Source: Cryptomeria japonica (lineage: Eukaryota > Streptophyta > Pinopsida > Cupressales > Cupressaceae). Taken from it: a stretch of DNA of 64,000 bases. Under the pieces are notes generated by a model, which was given only the letters and a program-made list of their open reading frames with translations, made no database searches and was not told the DNA's origin. The DNA is taken from positions 183,914,977 through 183,978,976 of the forward strand of contig NC_081411.1 in NCBI RefSeq assembly GCF_030272615.1, given 5' to 3'. This document shows, in pieces, positions 47,375 through 59,999 of this stretch. The position numbers were made by a program, and so were the translations under genes. The first letter of the stretch is position 1, and each line of letters starts with the position of its first letter.

Positions 47375-50300
47375 ATTTATTAAGATTCAACTATGAAAAC
47401 CCCATTTATAAATCATCAAAGAAAGTATTAGAAAATCTATTTGAGGTAAATTATGCCAGCCTTAACTAAAACCACTATCCTATGGATCTTTGTTATATTC
47501 AATAATTTGAAGACTTTAATAATGCTATAATAATTTTGGAATTAGGTAAACTTTTAATGTTGTTTTTAGTTGTGTTTGTCCCTAATTATAATTGGATGTG
47601 CTTGTCCCTAATCACATTTGTTGGGTGATAATGATTGGATATTTTTATTTTTAATCATATTTATTGATTATGATTGGATGCGTTTGTGTCAATCATAATT
47701 TATATGAATAGAAGTGTGTGACCTATTCAAAAGTAATGATAGATAGAAGTGCTTGCTCCCATCCAAAATTTGTGTATGACCTCAAATAGATGTTTTTATC
47801 CCTATGTGTGGTTATATAATTATATGTGTTCTTCCCTATCCTTGGATGAATTCTAGTTAGGTCAATTCTATTAAGGAAGTGTAGTGAGGGTAGATCCACT
47901 ATTGCTTGTGACTAATAGTGTATTTTTTATGAACTAATGAATGTTTCATCAAGTATTATTAGTCCACTTATCCCCATTAGAGAATGATGTAATACTGGAG
48001 GTATTTGGAATATCACATCATTTCCATTGGTTTGTTGGTTTGTCATAAAAATATTTTTTGAGGAGTTATTTCTTGTATTATGATTTTTAAACAACTCATC
48101 TATTTTCCTATAGTATAGGAGATAAAAATTGAATAATTGAATAAAAGTACAAGATTTCTTAATATGTGTTGGGATGAATCAACACATTTACCTAAACAAA
48201 AAATAAACTAGCCTTCTCTGAAATTGGGACCTCAATCACAAGAGCCCAACACCTTAAGGTAATTTCCATTATATCATTGGAACATTGAATCATTTTTAGT
48301 GAAGAGTGTAGTTCCAAGAAATAACAATTTCAAGAGGGGCAGAGGAAATCCTAGTAATCTATAACTTCCAAATTAAAGGAGGAAAATGGAGGATTGAAAG
48401 AAAGAAAGGGTGAGTGTAGGAGAAGATATGGGTTTGATGATCTTAAGGGCTCCAAATATTTAATATTATAAAAACTATCTTGTTATGCTACTATGTATGA
48501 TGGATTTATTTCTAATCAATAAATGTAGATGTTTACTTATGAAAGAGAGTGTGGCTTGTAAGTTTTCCAATTGATACCCCTTTTATGAATAAAGGAAAAT
48601 TAAGGTTATATTGAGTTTTGGGTGAGGTGACCATTATAGATATAGTAAGGATTATAGGATATGAAAATGCTTTCGAAAAGTCATATTTTAAAATTTGAAC
48701 ATGGACATGAATTCCCACCCAATGCTCATGTCCAAACATAAGCACTATTGTTCTTGAGGATTTACATCTTTAAATTATTAGGGAAGACTAGGGTGGAGTT
48801 CATGAAACTTCCTTTCCATGTCATATATTTTTGTAATCAAAGAAAATGCCAAAAAGTGATTTGAATAATCTCAAAACATGACCAAGAAGATGGAAACCAA
48901 AATGTGTATGTATTTATGAGTTGAAAGTTGTAAAGTAGTTTTTTTAAAAATCTTTACACTTTGATAATCCTTTTTTAATCTTAGACTGCTCGCTGCTGAT
49001 ATCCTAGACCTTCTTATCAAATACAATATCCTAGATGTCCAATTAAATTTTATAAGCATGCAAGTTGCTAGGCCATGAATAGAATTTCCAAGAGGACTTG
49101 TTCAATAAGGTAGAAATATGTTTTTTGATTTAGGAGGGTGATGTCACAAATGTGATTGTATTTCTAGGACACAATTACCCTTGTAGTTTTGTCTAAACTA
49201 CTAGAATACAAGTAGTTAAAATTTGGTCCAAATCATTGGAGATTCAAATAAGATAATTGAGGATTAATTACATGATCACGGTCACTCATAAACAAAAATG
49301 TAGACTAAAATAATATATTTATGACAAAGCCAAAGTAAATCTAAAAAAATAAAATAAAATTTTACTTTATATAATTGTTAGTTACAATATTCACCATGTC
49401 ACATCATGAAAACCCCAACTATGTAATAAAGGAATAAATTAAAAATAGTTATCTATCAAATCATTTTTTTTATAATAATGGTGAAATTTGCATATCCACA
49501 TTGGTGTCCACTTGTCTTTGGACCATTTTGAGAGAATGTCTTAATGTGCAATTAATATCAAAAAATAATGCACTCTTGTACAAAGTTGCGCTCATTAACC
49601 TATGTCACTCATCCCCATTTACACATTCTCCAACATATGGCTTCATCTTATTTATCTCTATACATATTCCCATATATTGAATGTTCATTATGTTTATTAT
49701 TTCTCACCATTCTTGTAAATCCATTCCATGCATGTAGATCTTATGAGTTCCATGTATAGGCCAATCTTATGGGCGTGGGATGAATCTTGCACCAACAAAT
49801 CTAATCACCAAAATTTTAAAATTCAAATTCAAATTTTGGTTCACTCTTGCTCGTTTCCTTCCTCTCATGAATTGATTTGGTATGCATTTCATGCAATTTA
49901 TTAGTATATTAGTATTTAAAATTAATTCACACTCATTCATTTAAATAACAATTACATCCAAGCATTATTGGCATATCATTTATATTTATTAAAGGAAAAA
50001 ATGTTAAGAGCACTTCAACTAGAGTATTACAAAGAACTGAAATCTACATCATATCTACATGTTTGAAGTTCTTAGTCTATATTATTTTTTTCACAATCAT
50101 AAAATTGGTTCTACCAAGGGGTTTGACCTATGAGGACACAACCCTTACAATCTAGTGATCTCCACTAGGTGTTTGTAAACACTGCCAATCCTTGACATTC
50201 AAAAAAGAACAAAGAAGAAATCAAGAATTAAGAGTGCACATTATACAAATCAAATCTATAAACCACAATTCTTATATATTCCCATAGAAAAGATCTAGAG

Positions 50301-50960
50301 CCATAGTTTCAACCTTCCATAAAGTTGACAAATTATGTAAATCTCAAGACAAAGTACAAATAGAAAAAAAGAATTCAAATATCGAGACAAGCAAAATTCG
50401 GAACATCAAATTCATTATTACTTTATTTTAAACAATCTAAAATATATAACCTACTTTAAACAATGGAACATAAACATTGTTAATTTTGCCATAAAATTCC
50501 CCCTAATCCTAAAACTATTATAAAAAGCAGGACAAAGCACTACTAATTTTCTATCATGCTTTAAAACTTAGATTAAAAATTATAATCCAATTTAAATATT
50601 GCAAACTTTCTTAAAAATCCTAAACTGTGCACAACCAAAATTAAGTAGCAAAACATTGATAATTTTCCACAATGCACTATACTCCGTTGCACAAAAATAT
50701 TGCTAATGCCCTAAAATTTATGTAAAATCCATAACCTAACTCAAATAGAAGGGCAACATTGTTAATGAGGAAAAATATAATGAATCAATAAGAAAAATTG
50801 AAACTCCTACATAAAAATGTTTAACTCATAACAATCAATTCAAAATACTAAGATTTGTCACTACATCAAAATCGATATGTATTAGTGAATTTCCAAAACA
50901 ACATCTTCATCTAAACAAGATGAATGCCCAAAAATATAACATCGAATTCAACCAATACAT
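47375..50960. other. Long AT-rich intergenic stretch, no gene seen
   Basis: No conserved protein motif, LTR pair or clear repeat array is visible. Short frames such as 46-70 codons here are at chance level for this composition. Confidence 0.6.
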
Positions 50961-51107
50961 AATAATCACTCAATCCGAAATACCCACTTACTAACTTCTA
51001 CACAATCTTGTTCTTGAGTAAGAAAAGTCTTCAACTGTTGTCTTGAGACCACAATCTTGAGTGTAAAACCCTTCTCTACATTAACATCCTCTTCTCTTTT
51101 CTTGCCT

Positions 51108-51957
51108 CTACAAATACCAAACATCTGCAGGGACGGTGAAAGATCCAACGTAAGGCTGGTTTTTCATGACATCGATAGTGGAGACTAGAGAGGTTGCGAA
51201 GGAAGCAGCCATGTCGCCTATGGCCTTTGATTGATTAGCAGTAGCTTTCTCCATGGCAGAGATATAAGCACCAAGAAACCTTTGATTGGCATCGTCTTGA
51301 ATCTTCTCAAGCTCGGAAGCAAGGAGAGTGTTTCCATCAGTGTCGTTCACAGAGATTTTCGGCAGCTTCACTCGAAGGTTTTTAGGCTGCGCGCTGGTCT
51401 CTGAGAATACTTTAAGCTTCCGAAGGAATTCAGACGAGCGATCAACAAGAAGATGTTGTCGTTTAAAATCCTTTAACGTTGTGTGAACAAAAGAAGAGAT
51501 TGTTGGGGGATAGTTCTTTGGAGGAACTTCTGGGAGAGCAGCATCCGGTTGAGCTATGGACGTCGGTTGATCAACATGCCCAGAATTTTGAGTGGGAGTT
51601 TCGACACAAAAAATGGGAGCCTCGACATTAAGAGCAGGTTGAGCTGCCAAAGATGGAGCTGCCGAAGATGAAGTAGGTTGAGCCGAGATATGTTGAATGT
51701 GCGTTGCCACAAGAGGAGTCGTTGTATCGATAGAGGAGTCAGAGAAATCCCAAAGAGCTCGACGGATCTCGTCCAGATTACAGTCGATGTTATTCTGATA
51801 ATGCAAGCAGGCATTCTGCTCACGGTCCAACAGGTTCGACAACATCTACAACTGATGCTGAATGCCATCAAGGGCGGAAATCTCCGAAGGAACAACAACA
51901 GAAGGAATAGCAGAGGTTGCACGTGAATGACCAGCTGCTCCCTTCGGATTGCTATTC
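51108..51957 (-). CDS. Orphan ORF, possible gag/ORF1-like or single-exon protein (status uncertain)
   Basis: A 245-codon ORF runs from an ATG at 51845 to a stop at 51108. A TAG lies directly before the ATG (51848-51846), but the same frame is open upstream for about 36 more codons to about 51957, so the ATG may follow a nonsense mutation in a longer protein. The region is clearly richer in G and C than the DNA around it. The protein has a Ser/Pro/Ala/Thr-rich middle (AQPTSSSAAPSLAAQP), then a charged part (TTLKDFKRQHLLVDRS) and a helical C-terminus with AYISAMEKATANQSKAIGDM. No signal peptide, membrane helix or zinc knuckle. I do not recognise the family. Upstream, 51980-52032 has two near-copies of an about 26-bp unit around ATGTTGGGYGGGA. 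Confidence 0.45.
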
Positions 51958-52034
51958 CTCAAAATGAGAAACTAAAAGTATGTTGGGCGGGACAGAGATT
52001 TAAAATATGTTGGGTGGGAGAGTGGTTTTAAAAT

Positions 52035-54100
52035 AAATGGTACAAAAAGATGAGCCGAAACATCCGTCCCTGCTCATGATTGTGACCCTGAGAGTGGCTG
52101 GAAAATGTTAGCTGTGTGCAAATGTTTTTCGTCAATCCCAAAATGACAATATACTTCCATGTTAGCTAAATGGTGGGTCCCATAATGTGTCTAATGACAT
52201 TATGAAGGGCATGCAATTTTGGAGCCGCATCATAGCATGAGCATGTTTTTTTTGAGCCAGAATAGCTACAACCTTAAAAACCTATGCTATGAGCTATCAT
52301 GAATATCAAGAAATATGGGTGCAGTTGTTGATGTAAGTGCTTTGTATAATAAATATATATTATTTTACTAGTAATAAGAAAAGATAATTAATTTGAATAG
52401 TAATGTCAACGTACAAAATAGTAATTTTTTTCGAGAAAAATTGAATTATTTGCCTACAGAAATTGATATGGAACAATCAAATGATAAATAATTTATTTTT
52501 AAAATATTTTTTGTTAAAAATTTTACATGTTGAATTTTGAAAATTAAAAAAACTTATTTTAATTTGAATGATTTTTAAAAATGATTGGTTGATAAGGACA
52601 ATTAGTAATAACTATTTAAGCAATTTAAAAACATTATGAATGCATAAGTATCCTGCCATGACATGAACTAAAAATAGAAAAAACGATCCACAGACATAAT
52701 TTTTCCAGAATAGGTTGAGTTTTTGATCCACTAGATTAGCTTGTCCATTTTAGACAAGAGACATCTTCGGTGTAATTCTATTTACTTATCATGAAAAAGA
52801 GGTTTTCCAAGAGGATGTCATTTGATGGTCATAGATTAAGAGTTTTTATTCTATAAAAATTATTAGGATATGTTGTTTATTTATTTATTTATATATCGAA
52901 TTTAAATCATGGTGTATGGCATAATAAAAAAATATACTATTATTTTTACCAATTAATTAATTGAACTATAATATACAATAATCTAAACTTGACTAATAAT
53001 TGAAAAGTGTAAAGTATTTAAAATAATAATGAAAAAGATTTAACACGAAGATGTTTCACTTTATTCCTTTATATGTAGACAAAAGCACCCTATTATTTAG
53101 AGCCTTTCCATTCCTTTAAATATATAATTTAAAGGGGCATAAACATAGGGTAAATTGAAGAAGTAAATTTATTTTGAGTCTTCCCTTACCCTTTGAAATT
53201 TGTAAAAAAATAGTTTTCTAGTAGATGGATATCTTCGTTTGTTATGTTTCACATTGTTATATGTATTATATGGCTAATCTTAGGCTACCATCCAATTAAA
53301 TATGGCGGAGTATATTTGAATTCAAATTTATCCATAATATCTTGAGAGAATATAATTTAAGAGAATAATTTCTTAATATGCTAAATGGAGTAATAATTAT
53401 AATTGTATTAAGATTGTAGAGTTCTATATATTAAAGTATGATATATAAGAATTTGAATGTACATCTCATGTTTTAATAGAGCTACTCTTGTAATCTTATA
53501 TCTTCAATTGTCCATGATATTGATGAATAATAGAGAGTGGTGTGAAATGTTATAGATAAAATATATTAATTTTTATAAATTTTTCTTATCCACTAACATA
53601 AATTTGTCAATTTATTTCATATTATTAAAAAATTATTCTCAAAAAAATAAATCTATAACTTACACATCAAAATATTTTTTAAATATATTCTTATATCATT
53701 ACATAATTTATTTCTTTTTAATGTAATATTTTTAACCAATAATTTTACTTTCTTATAATAATATAAATAATAATAATAAATATGTAATAGTTGAAATATT
53801 AAATAATATTGCCACCAATATTATTATCTGACATCCTTTTATACAACTGAATTTTAAACTATTAATCAATAATTTGCCACAGAACTTTTTTTTAAGATAT
53901 AGATCTCTATTACTAAATAAATTTAAAAAACAAAAATAAGTTATTATCTAAACTTTTTTCTCAAACTTAATAGTCACCTATGCCCTTAACACAAACACAC
54001 CACACTTACTGCTAATGATTGGTGGACGCGTCTATTCTGGCTCCAAAACGGCAGTACGATGTACGGATTGATTATCACGCTGTACGAAAGATCTGTTTTA
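52035..54100. other. AT-rich intergenic DNA, no gene seen
   Basis: Mostly AT-rich. A short motif close to TATTCTGGCTCCAAAA occurs at about 54033 and in reverse near 52249 (TTTTGAGCCAGAATA), with weaker matches at 40472 and 41142. It may be the end of a small unrecognised transposon family. Confidence 0.5.
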
Positions 54101-54439
54101 GAACAGAATAGGTTAAGCCTTGGTATTTAGCCGATAGGCTATATATGATGGCAATAGCCACCGGATTTGTCTACTGCCAGACGTGGGGAAAGAAAAACGT
54201 TCATAACTTGCCCCAAAAAAAACTTCCGAAAGCGTGTCGTTTTCCACGAGAATTCTTCTTGGGCTCTTTTACCACGTTGAATAGACGATATGTTCTCAAA
54301 ATTTTACATCAGCCTTTTTCATTTATTAAAGCAAAAGTATTACGCTCACCTCTCCGCAATTAACAGCTACAGCCGCATAACACCCCATACCCACTTTCCC
54401 AGCTTCTCAGAGTGTCGTAATCATAAGTCTAATCATTTA

Positions 54440-54558
54440 TACGATAGACCTTGTCCAACAAAAAAATGTGGAAGTATTCTAATTTGGAATATTTAAAAAA
54501 TGTGGTCAATTGATCATCCACGATAGACCTTGTCCATTCTTCCCAGCGGTTATATACT
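54440..54558 (+). promoter_or_regulatory. Putative promoter of the ankyrin-PGG gene
   Basis: A TATA-like TTATATACT lies at 54550-54558, about 92 bases before the start codon. Upstream, the 17-mer ACGATAGACCTTGTCCA occurs twice, at 54440-54456 and 54520-54536. Between them GGTCAA (54504-54509), the reverse of TTGACC, is a W-box-type core bound by WRKY factors. Involvement of defence signalling would fit the ACD6-like product but is inferred. Confidence 0.5.
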
Positions 54559-54649
54559 CTATTCTGCAGAGCCGTATGTCGTATCATTTAAACACATTAC
54601 AAAGAAGCGTGTGAGTTGGTGTTGAAGGGATTAGCAGCAGATATTTGCC

Positions 54650-57353
54650 ATGGCAACAGAGTGTGAAGAACTCGGCGGAAGCTTCAATCCTGAGGCGTTC
54701 AATGCTGCAGTTACAGTTGCAGTAAAGCATTCATGGATCCATCAAAAACTCTGTCGAAAAACTGAGGGACGCAGCCTTAGAGAAATTCTATCCGAAAGGG
54801 AAAGTACTCTTTCCAGAGAAGTTCTCAGTAGTGTTACACCCGGTGGGGAAAATACTCTTCTCCATTTGGCTGCTAGTTTAGGAAATGTAAGATTCGTTCA
54901 AGAGTTCCTGGAACTCAACCTTAAACTTGTGGACAATATCGATACCGAAGTCCAGTCTCTGCTTGTGAAGGCTACCAATGCCCAAGGAAATACTGCGTTG
55001 CACTTGGCTGCTCAGGGAGGTTTCTCCGACGTCGTTGAGGCTCTACTCCGACAACAAGAAAATGGTGTCAATGTCTGCAACAAGCTTGGAGAAACACCTC
55101 TGTTCAAAGCTTACGAGAGCGGGAATTTAAAGACAGTGGAGGCACTGTTCGCCAAATGTCCGTCGAATCTACTCTCGTTTGCCAAAGGCACTGTTTGCAA
55201 TTTAGACCCAAAGACGGAGGGCAAGAGAACCTGTTTAACAGTTGCAATCAACAGAGGAGATTCAGGTAATTTTGTTTACAATTTAGTCTTTCTTTGCCTG
55301 TTCATTTACAATAGTATCTGTTAACTCCTCTGTAGATGTAAGTTATTTTATAAACATCGTCGATAAAGTGGGACATGACATCTCCTAATTGAATGGTTCA
55401 AGTTGTAACACCAATTTAACAAACAATTACTTTGAACCTTATTATCATTCTTTTCAGGAAACAAAATTCATTCTCTCTCCAAAATTTTCTTCACTTCAAA
55501 TGACACGAGCGTGACTGTCTTTCATGTTTCAGGGTTTATACGTTTTATAAAGTTGTTTTAATATGTTCTTTATATTTTACTTCAGCTTTGGTTTCTTTAC
55601 AGTTGATAGCCTATATATATGTGTTATTTTTTATGTTCTTATTTCAGTTGAGTTTTTTTTCGCACCAAGAAACATAAATTAGCCATTCTTTAAGAACATC
55701 TTTCTGACTTGAGGGACTGATTTTGGATGCTTATTTTACAGATCTGGTGCATCATATACTAGAATTAGATAAATCAGGTAAATCAAATTATGCAAGGCAA
55801 TTAATCCAAGAAAGGGACGAATATGGCAACACAGCTCTGCATATAGCTGTTGGAAGTAACTACAAGGATATAATAAAGAAGCTGATAGATTTTGAACCCA
55901 AACTATGCTATTGGGTTAATGACAGCCAAGAAACTCCGCTTTGTGTGGCGGCGAAATTGGGGCATCTGGAAGCAGTAAAAAAGTTGATAAAGAAAAGGCC
56001 AGATGCTGTCGAAATACGGAATAGTTGTGGAATGAACGTGCTACATTTAGCTGCCCAAGTTAACCAAGCGCGAATTGTTGATTGGCTGAATGAAAGGGTA
56101 GGCTTATCATACTTGGTCAACCAGGGACTTGACAATCCTCCAGAGGAAAAGAGTGGAGGAAATGCAGATCCGTCTGAAAAAAATGATCCTTTTTCAGAGA
56201 TAAGTAGAGGAGACACACCTCTGCACATTGCAGCAAGGAAGAGAAGCTTGAATGTAAGTTTCTTTCTATTCGAGCATCTAGTTGTTTCCTTGAACCAGCT
56301 ATTGTGTTGAAGCATACGTTTTGGATTTGTGTAGATTCTTACGTGTATCAATAAAGTCAAATTAATCAAAGTACTTCAACGGGAGATAGGCACTTAAATT
56401 TATCAAGGAAACAACTAGCGTTGGAGAAACCATTAAGCATAATTATTTCCAATGGATTATTCAAGTTCTATATACTAATTTCAGTGTGCATTTTGTAGAT
56501 GGTCAATTCGTTGCTGCGTATAAAGGGGATAAACAAATTTGCCGTTAACAAGGAAGGCTTAACGGCCCTCGATATTGTGAGAGAGAACACAGAGTACCAC
56601 GAATCCAACAGAATAATTGCAGTGCTGTCTAATTATCCTTCCAAGCGCAAGCCTTTCCTGTACAGCTCTCCAAAGGTTTGCGCACAGAAGTACGAGAATG
56701 CCATTCAAATGGTGAACAAAGCATATGATGACAGGCGCAGCACAGAATTAGTGGTGGCAGTGTTGTTAGCCACGATGGCTTTTACGGCGGCTTTCACTGT
56801 CCCGGGCAGTTTTGTATCGGACGATGGGAATGGAAATAAGAGTTTAGGCTCGCCGATTCTGCTCGGATTGCGCTCCTTCAAGATTTTTCTCATCTCTGAC
56901 TGCCTGGCATTCTTTCTGTCGCTCTTCGTGGTACTGATGTGGCAGATGAGTACACCAATCACCACAGGAAATAAGATATTGTTCGTCTGTATTACCAACC
57001 TATTGGTTTGTGCCACGTTTGCCTTTACGGCCTATGGCTTCATGGCCGCAGTGTATTCCATGCTTGCCAACGACGCTCCCAAGCTGGCTTGGTTCATTCT
57101 TGGGGCGTGCTTGATCATCTGCTTCTGTGGTAATTTCACCTTTTTGTACATGGGTACAAAGTTTTTCGTGACGAAGGCCCGATTTAACCACCTGAATGGT
57201 CTAACTCCTCTATTCCCTGACCGTGTGGGGAAGTGGGTATGGAAGAAACTAGAGAGATGGGGGCTTTTAACCTTTCTGCGCCAGTCGGAAAAGAAGTGGC
57301 TGGACATCTTTTACTTCTGGCGTACCCAGGACAAACATATAGCTACGATATAG
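54650..57353 (+). CDS. Ankyrin-repeat protein with C-terminal PGG membrane domain (ACD6/ITN1-like), copy C, intact
   Basis: Three exons: 54650-55265, 55742-56253 and 56499-57353. Introns have GTAATT...TTTTACAG and GTAAGT...TTTTGTAG borders and phases 1 and 0. The joined frame is 660 codons without a stop. The start is the first ATG in a good context (GCCATGG). Ankyrin repeats are clear at about residues 67-96, 112-140, 145-175, 231-260, 267-296, 301-330 and 362-400 (NTALHLAAQGG, NVLHLAAQVNQ, DTPLHIAARK). A linker with VCAQKYENAIQMVNKAYDDR leads to the PGG domain with ELVVAVLLATMAFTAAFTVPGSF (about 459-480) and four hydrophobic helices at about 458-477, 500-523, 535-562 and 571-595. The motif reads PGS instead of PGG. 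Relatives sit in the plasma or ER membrane and act in defence, salicylate or salt signalling; the exact role here is unknown. It is the only undamaged member of the local family. Confidence 0.93.
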
Positions 57354-57965
57354 AACACTTAGTGATTAATAAGGTTTGAAAAGGTTGCTTTTACATTTAT
57401 ATGGTATTTCTGTCAAGTTCCCCACGTTAAAACGTCCCGGCTTTGTGCCGCAAGGTGAAGTGTGGATTCTGTGGTGCAGCTTCTTATTAGTCCCTGCCTA
57501 TGATCTTTTCAATTATGTCTGAAAATATGAATATTTGCAAATGGTTACAAGTGTACTAAATATCTATGTCCGTCTTACACATGCAAACCAGATGCATGCT
57601 TCAAGATGTGATGTTTGTGTGTTTCAAGTTGAATATAGATGTATTGTCAACAATATTTTGTAAATTATCTTTTAAATTATAAATAAGTTTTATATTGTAT
57701 TAAAATAGACTAGTTATGGATTCATGGAAGAACCTCACAATTATTAGGATATTATATAGTTTTTTTAGATATATAAACTTTTAAAAAATTAAATATTCAT
57801 AAAAATAACACATATCTTACAAACCAATCAATTAGGATAATTTGTCATACAAACATATTTACAAATCTAAAATAATGTTCAATAAATTTGAGATTACATT
57901 CGTGAAAGTCAAAATTTGTTTATAAAATTACACATTCAAACATGCCTTTTTATAACAAAATTTAA
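57354..57965 (+). other. 3' flank of the intact ankyrin gene, shared with copies A and B
   Basis: Contains the probable 3' UTR, with AATAAG shortly after the stop (57367-57372) and later AATAAA-like words. Homology to 8011-8460 and 33490-34090 ends near 57965. There is no other gene in it. Confidence 0.7.
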
Positions 57966-58409
57966 AAGAACAAAATTTAACCTATCATCTGATTGAGAAA
58001 TTGTACCAATATAAACAAAGACAACATTTTGATCCTGCATTTTTTATTTTTATTAATAGATAAAAAAATATAATACATTAATATTGAAAAGAAAAAATAT
58101 TCAAAACAAAAAATACAATTACTTTTTATAATAAATAAATTGTTCCATTCTTAAAGATAAGATATATTGGAGAAAACTGAGACTATAAACCAATTCATTG
58201 ATACATGAATGTCTTGTATTACTTGTTAAAAATATATTTAATATAACTAAGAACCCCTCCAAAACTATTATTGCGTTATCTACACAATAGACCTTTAATA
58301 AAAAATTGAAACAAAATAATAAAAAATCCATGTAAAGACATTTTTCATAAGAGGCATTTTAAAGGTCGAGAAGATCCGTTATGTATGTAATTGCAACCTA
58401 ATTGTCCTA
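57966..58409. other. AT-rich intergenic DNA, no gene seen
   Basis: AT-rich, with a 70-codon minus-strand frame (58331-58119) that has no support. Confidence 0.55.
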
Positions 58410-58715
58410 TGAGAAAACTGCGAACAACAAGGTTCTAAAGCCTTCTCAATGAACACATTTTGTTATTATCCTGCAATCAGGGCGTTTCATTAGAAAAGTA
58501 TCCTTTGAAGCATTGAGGCCATTCTATCATACAGTTCATATGCCTTGTCTATGTTTTCACATTTTGCATATCCTAGACTAGTTAAGTCATTCCATTAGAA
58601 TAAATTTGTTGGAGGCATTATGTTAAACAGTTTAGGTGCCTTGTGTATGCTTACACATCTTGCATACATGTTTGCCAGAGAAGTTGTAGCTACAACATCT
58701 GCAAAATTCCTATAT
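58410..58715 (-). pseudogene. PPR (pentatricopeptide repeat) protein fragment
   Basis: The minus strand, read in one frame from about 58700, gives DVVATTSLANMYARC, SIHKAPKLFNIMPP, then a stop-interrupted WN, then GYAKCENIDKAYELYDRM. After two stops NALIAG follows and, after two more, QNVFIEKALE. These match the PLS-type plant PPR pattern (LVDMYAKCG.I.KA..LFD.M...WNALIAGY.QNG...KAL). PPR proteins bind organelle RNA. Stops and missing repeats show a dead fragment of about 100 codons. No other part of the gene is visible nearby. Confidence 0.78.
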
Positions 58716-59990
58716 CGTTCATCATGTGATGGGTGATGGGATTGACAATTATTTCAACACTAGTATATTCCAAATCTCTTGCTTTTTAATATGGTTCATC
58801 ATGATTAGTTAATGTCACTTGAATGTACTATTTATTTGACTTTAAAAAGAAAATCTTATTTCATGAAATCACAGACCCTATGCAGACGGTTTTGATAAGC
58901 TGATTCAAATTTTTCTAAAATTTTTAAATTTAAATTGTCCTTAAGGTCATGCTTTGTTTTTGGAAGAGAACTCTTTTTGAAGTAACAAGCGACGTGAACA
59001 TGATTTCATGGTTCTAGATAATAAGAGTTATATGTTGTTTCTCTTTCGAAAGAAAAGAAAAATGTTGTCATTTTTTCATGTTAAAAATGTCTAGCTAGAA
59101 ATAATAGTAATCCTCTTTAATTGAACAAAATATTTATTGATGAATGAATAGAATAATACACAGTTCACATAAATAGATAGCAACAATAATCACCCGTCAA
59201 CAACACCAAAACTCAAAGACAACAAAAGCAAAAACATTGCCTTTAACAAGTACATAACATCACAATAAGAAATACCCATGCGTTTCTATGCTCTCGCATT
59301 TTTGCATACGCTTTGATGGATGTCCACACCATGTTCCAAAGCTCCCATTTTGGCACAGGCCAGGAGTACGCACGTAAATGAAAACTATTCGAGTCAAAAC
59401 CTACATATGGAGATCTTGCGGGCACCAAAAACAGTTTTAAACAATCTAATTTTATGCGAGTAATGGTACATCGAAGGAGAACGCAAAGGGAATGGGTTAA
59501 GAGGCCCCACACCAGCCATCTAAATGATCATTGCTTACAAACTGTTGGTTAACTTTACCAATCATTTATTTATAATTTATTAATTTATTAAAAAAAAATC
59601 AACTTTAAAAAGGACGTTACTGATTTTTTTTAAAATATGGTAAAACGTTTGTTTTCACTTGTCAATGGGAAATCTACAAGACGACAATCGTATTTGAAGG
59701 CACAGAGTTTACTGTAGTTTAGTATTGATGTAAGAGATGCGAGAGAGTTTTGATGGAAAAGGAGCAATACGACAAAATAGAGAGTCATATGGTTAGTCAT
59801 TGGCAAATGTAATAAATATTTCAAAGTTGGAGAAGAGCCATGCACATGCAGATATTTCACGTGAATAGTTACTTCCTAAACCTTTTCCACAAAAAAAAAT
59901 AGTCACCTATAATTTGATGACTATGTGATGACTACAACAAGCGAGAAGTTATAATTTGTTAAATTCTAGGTCAGCTTAATGTGGTAAAAA
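58716..59990. other. AT-rich intergenic DNA, no supported gene
   Basis: A minus-strand frame of 89 codons at 59512-59243 is slightly more GC-rich than its surroundings and could be an exon relic, but I recognise nothing in it. Confidence 0.5.
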
Positions 59991-59999
59991 ATAAAATTA

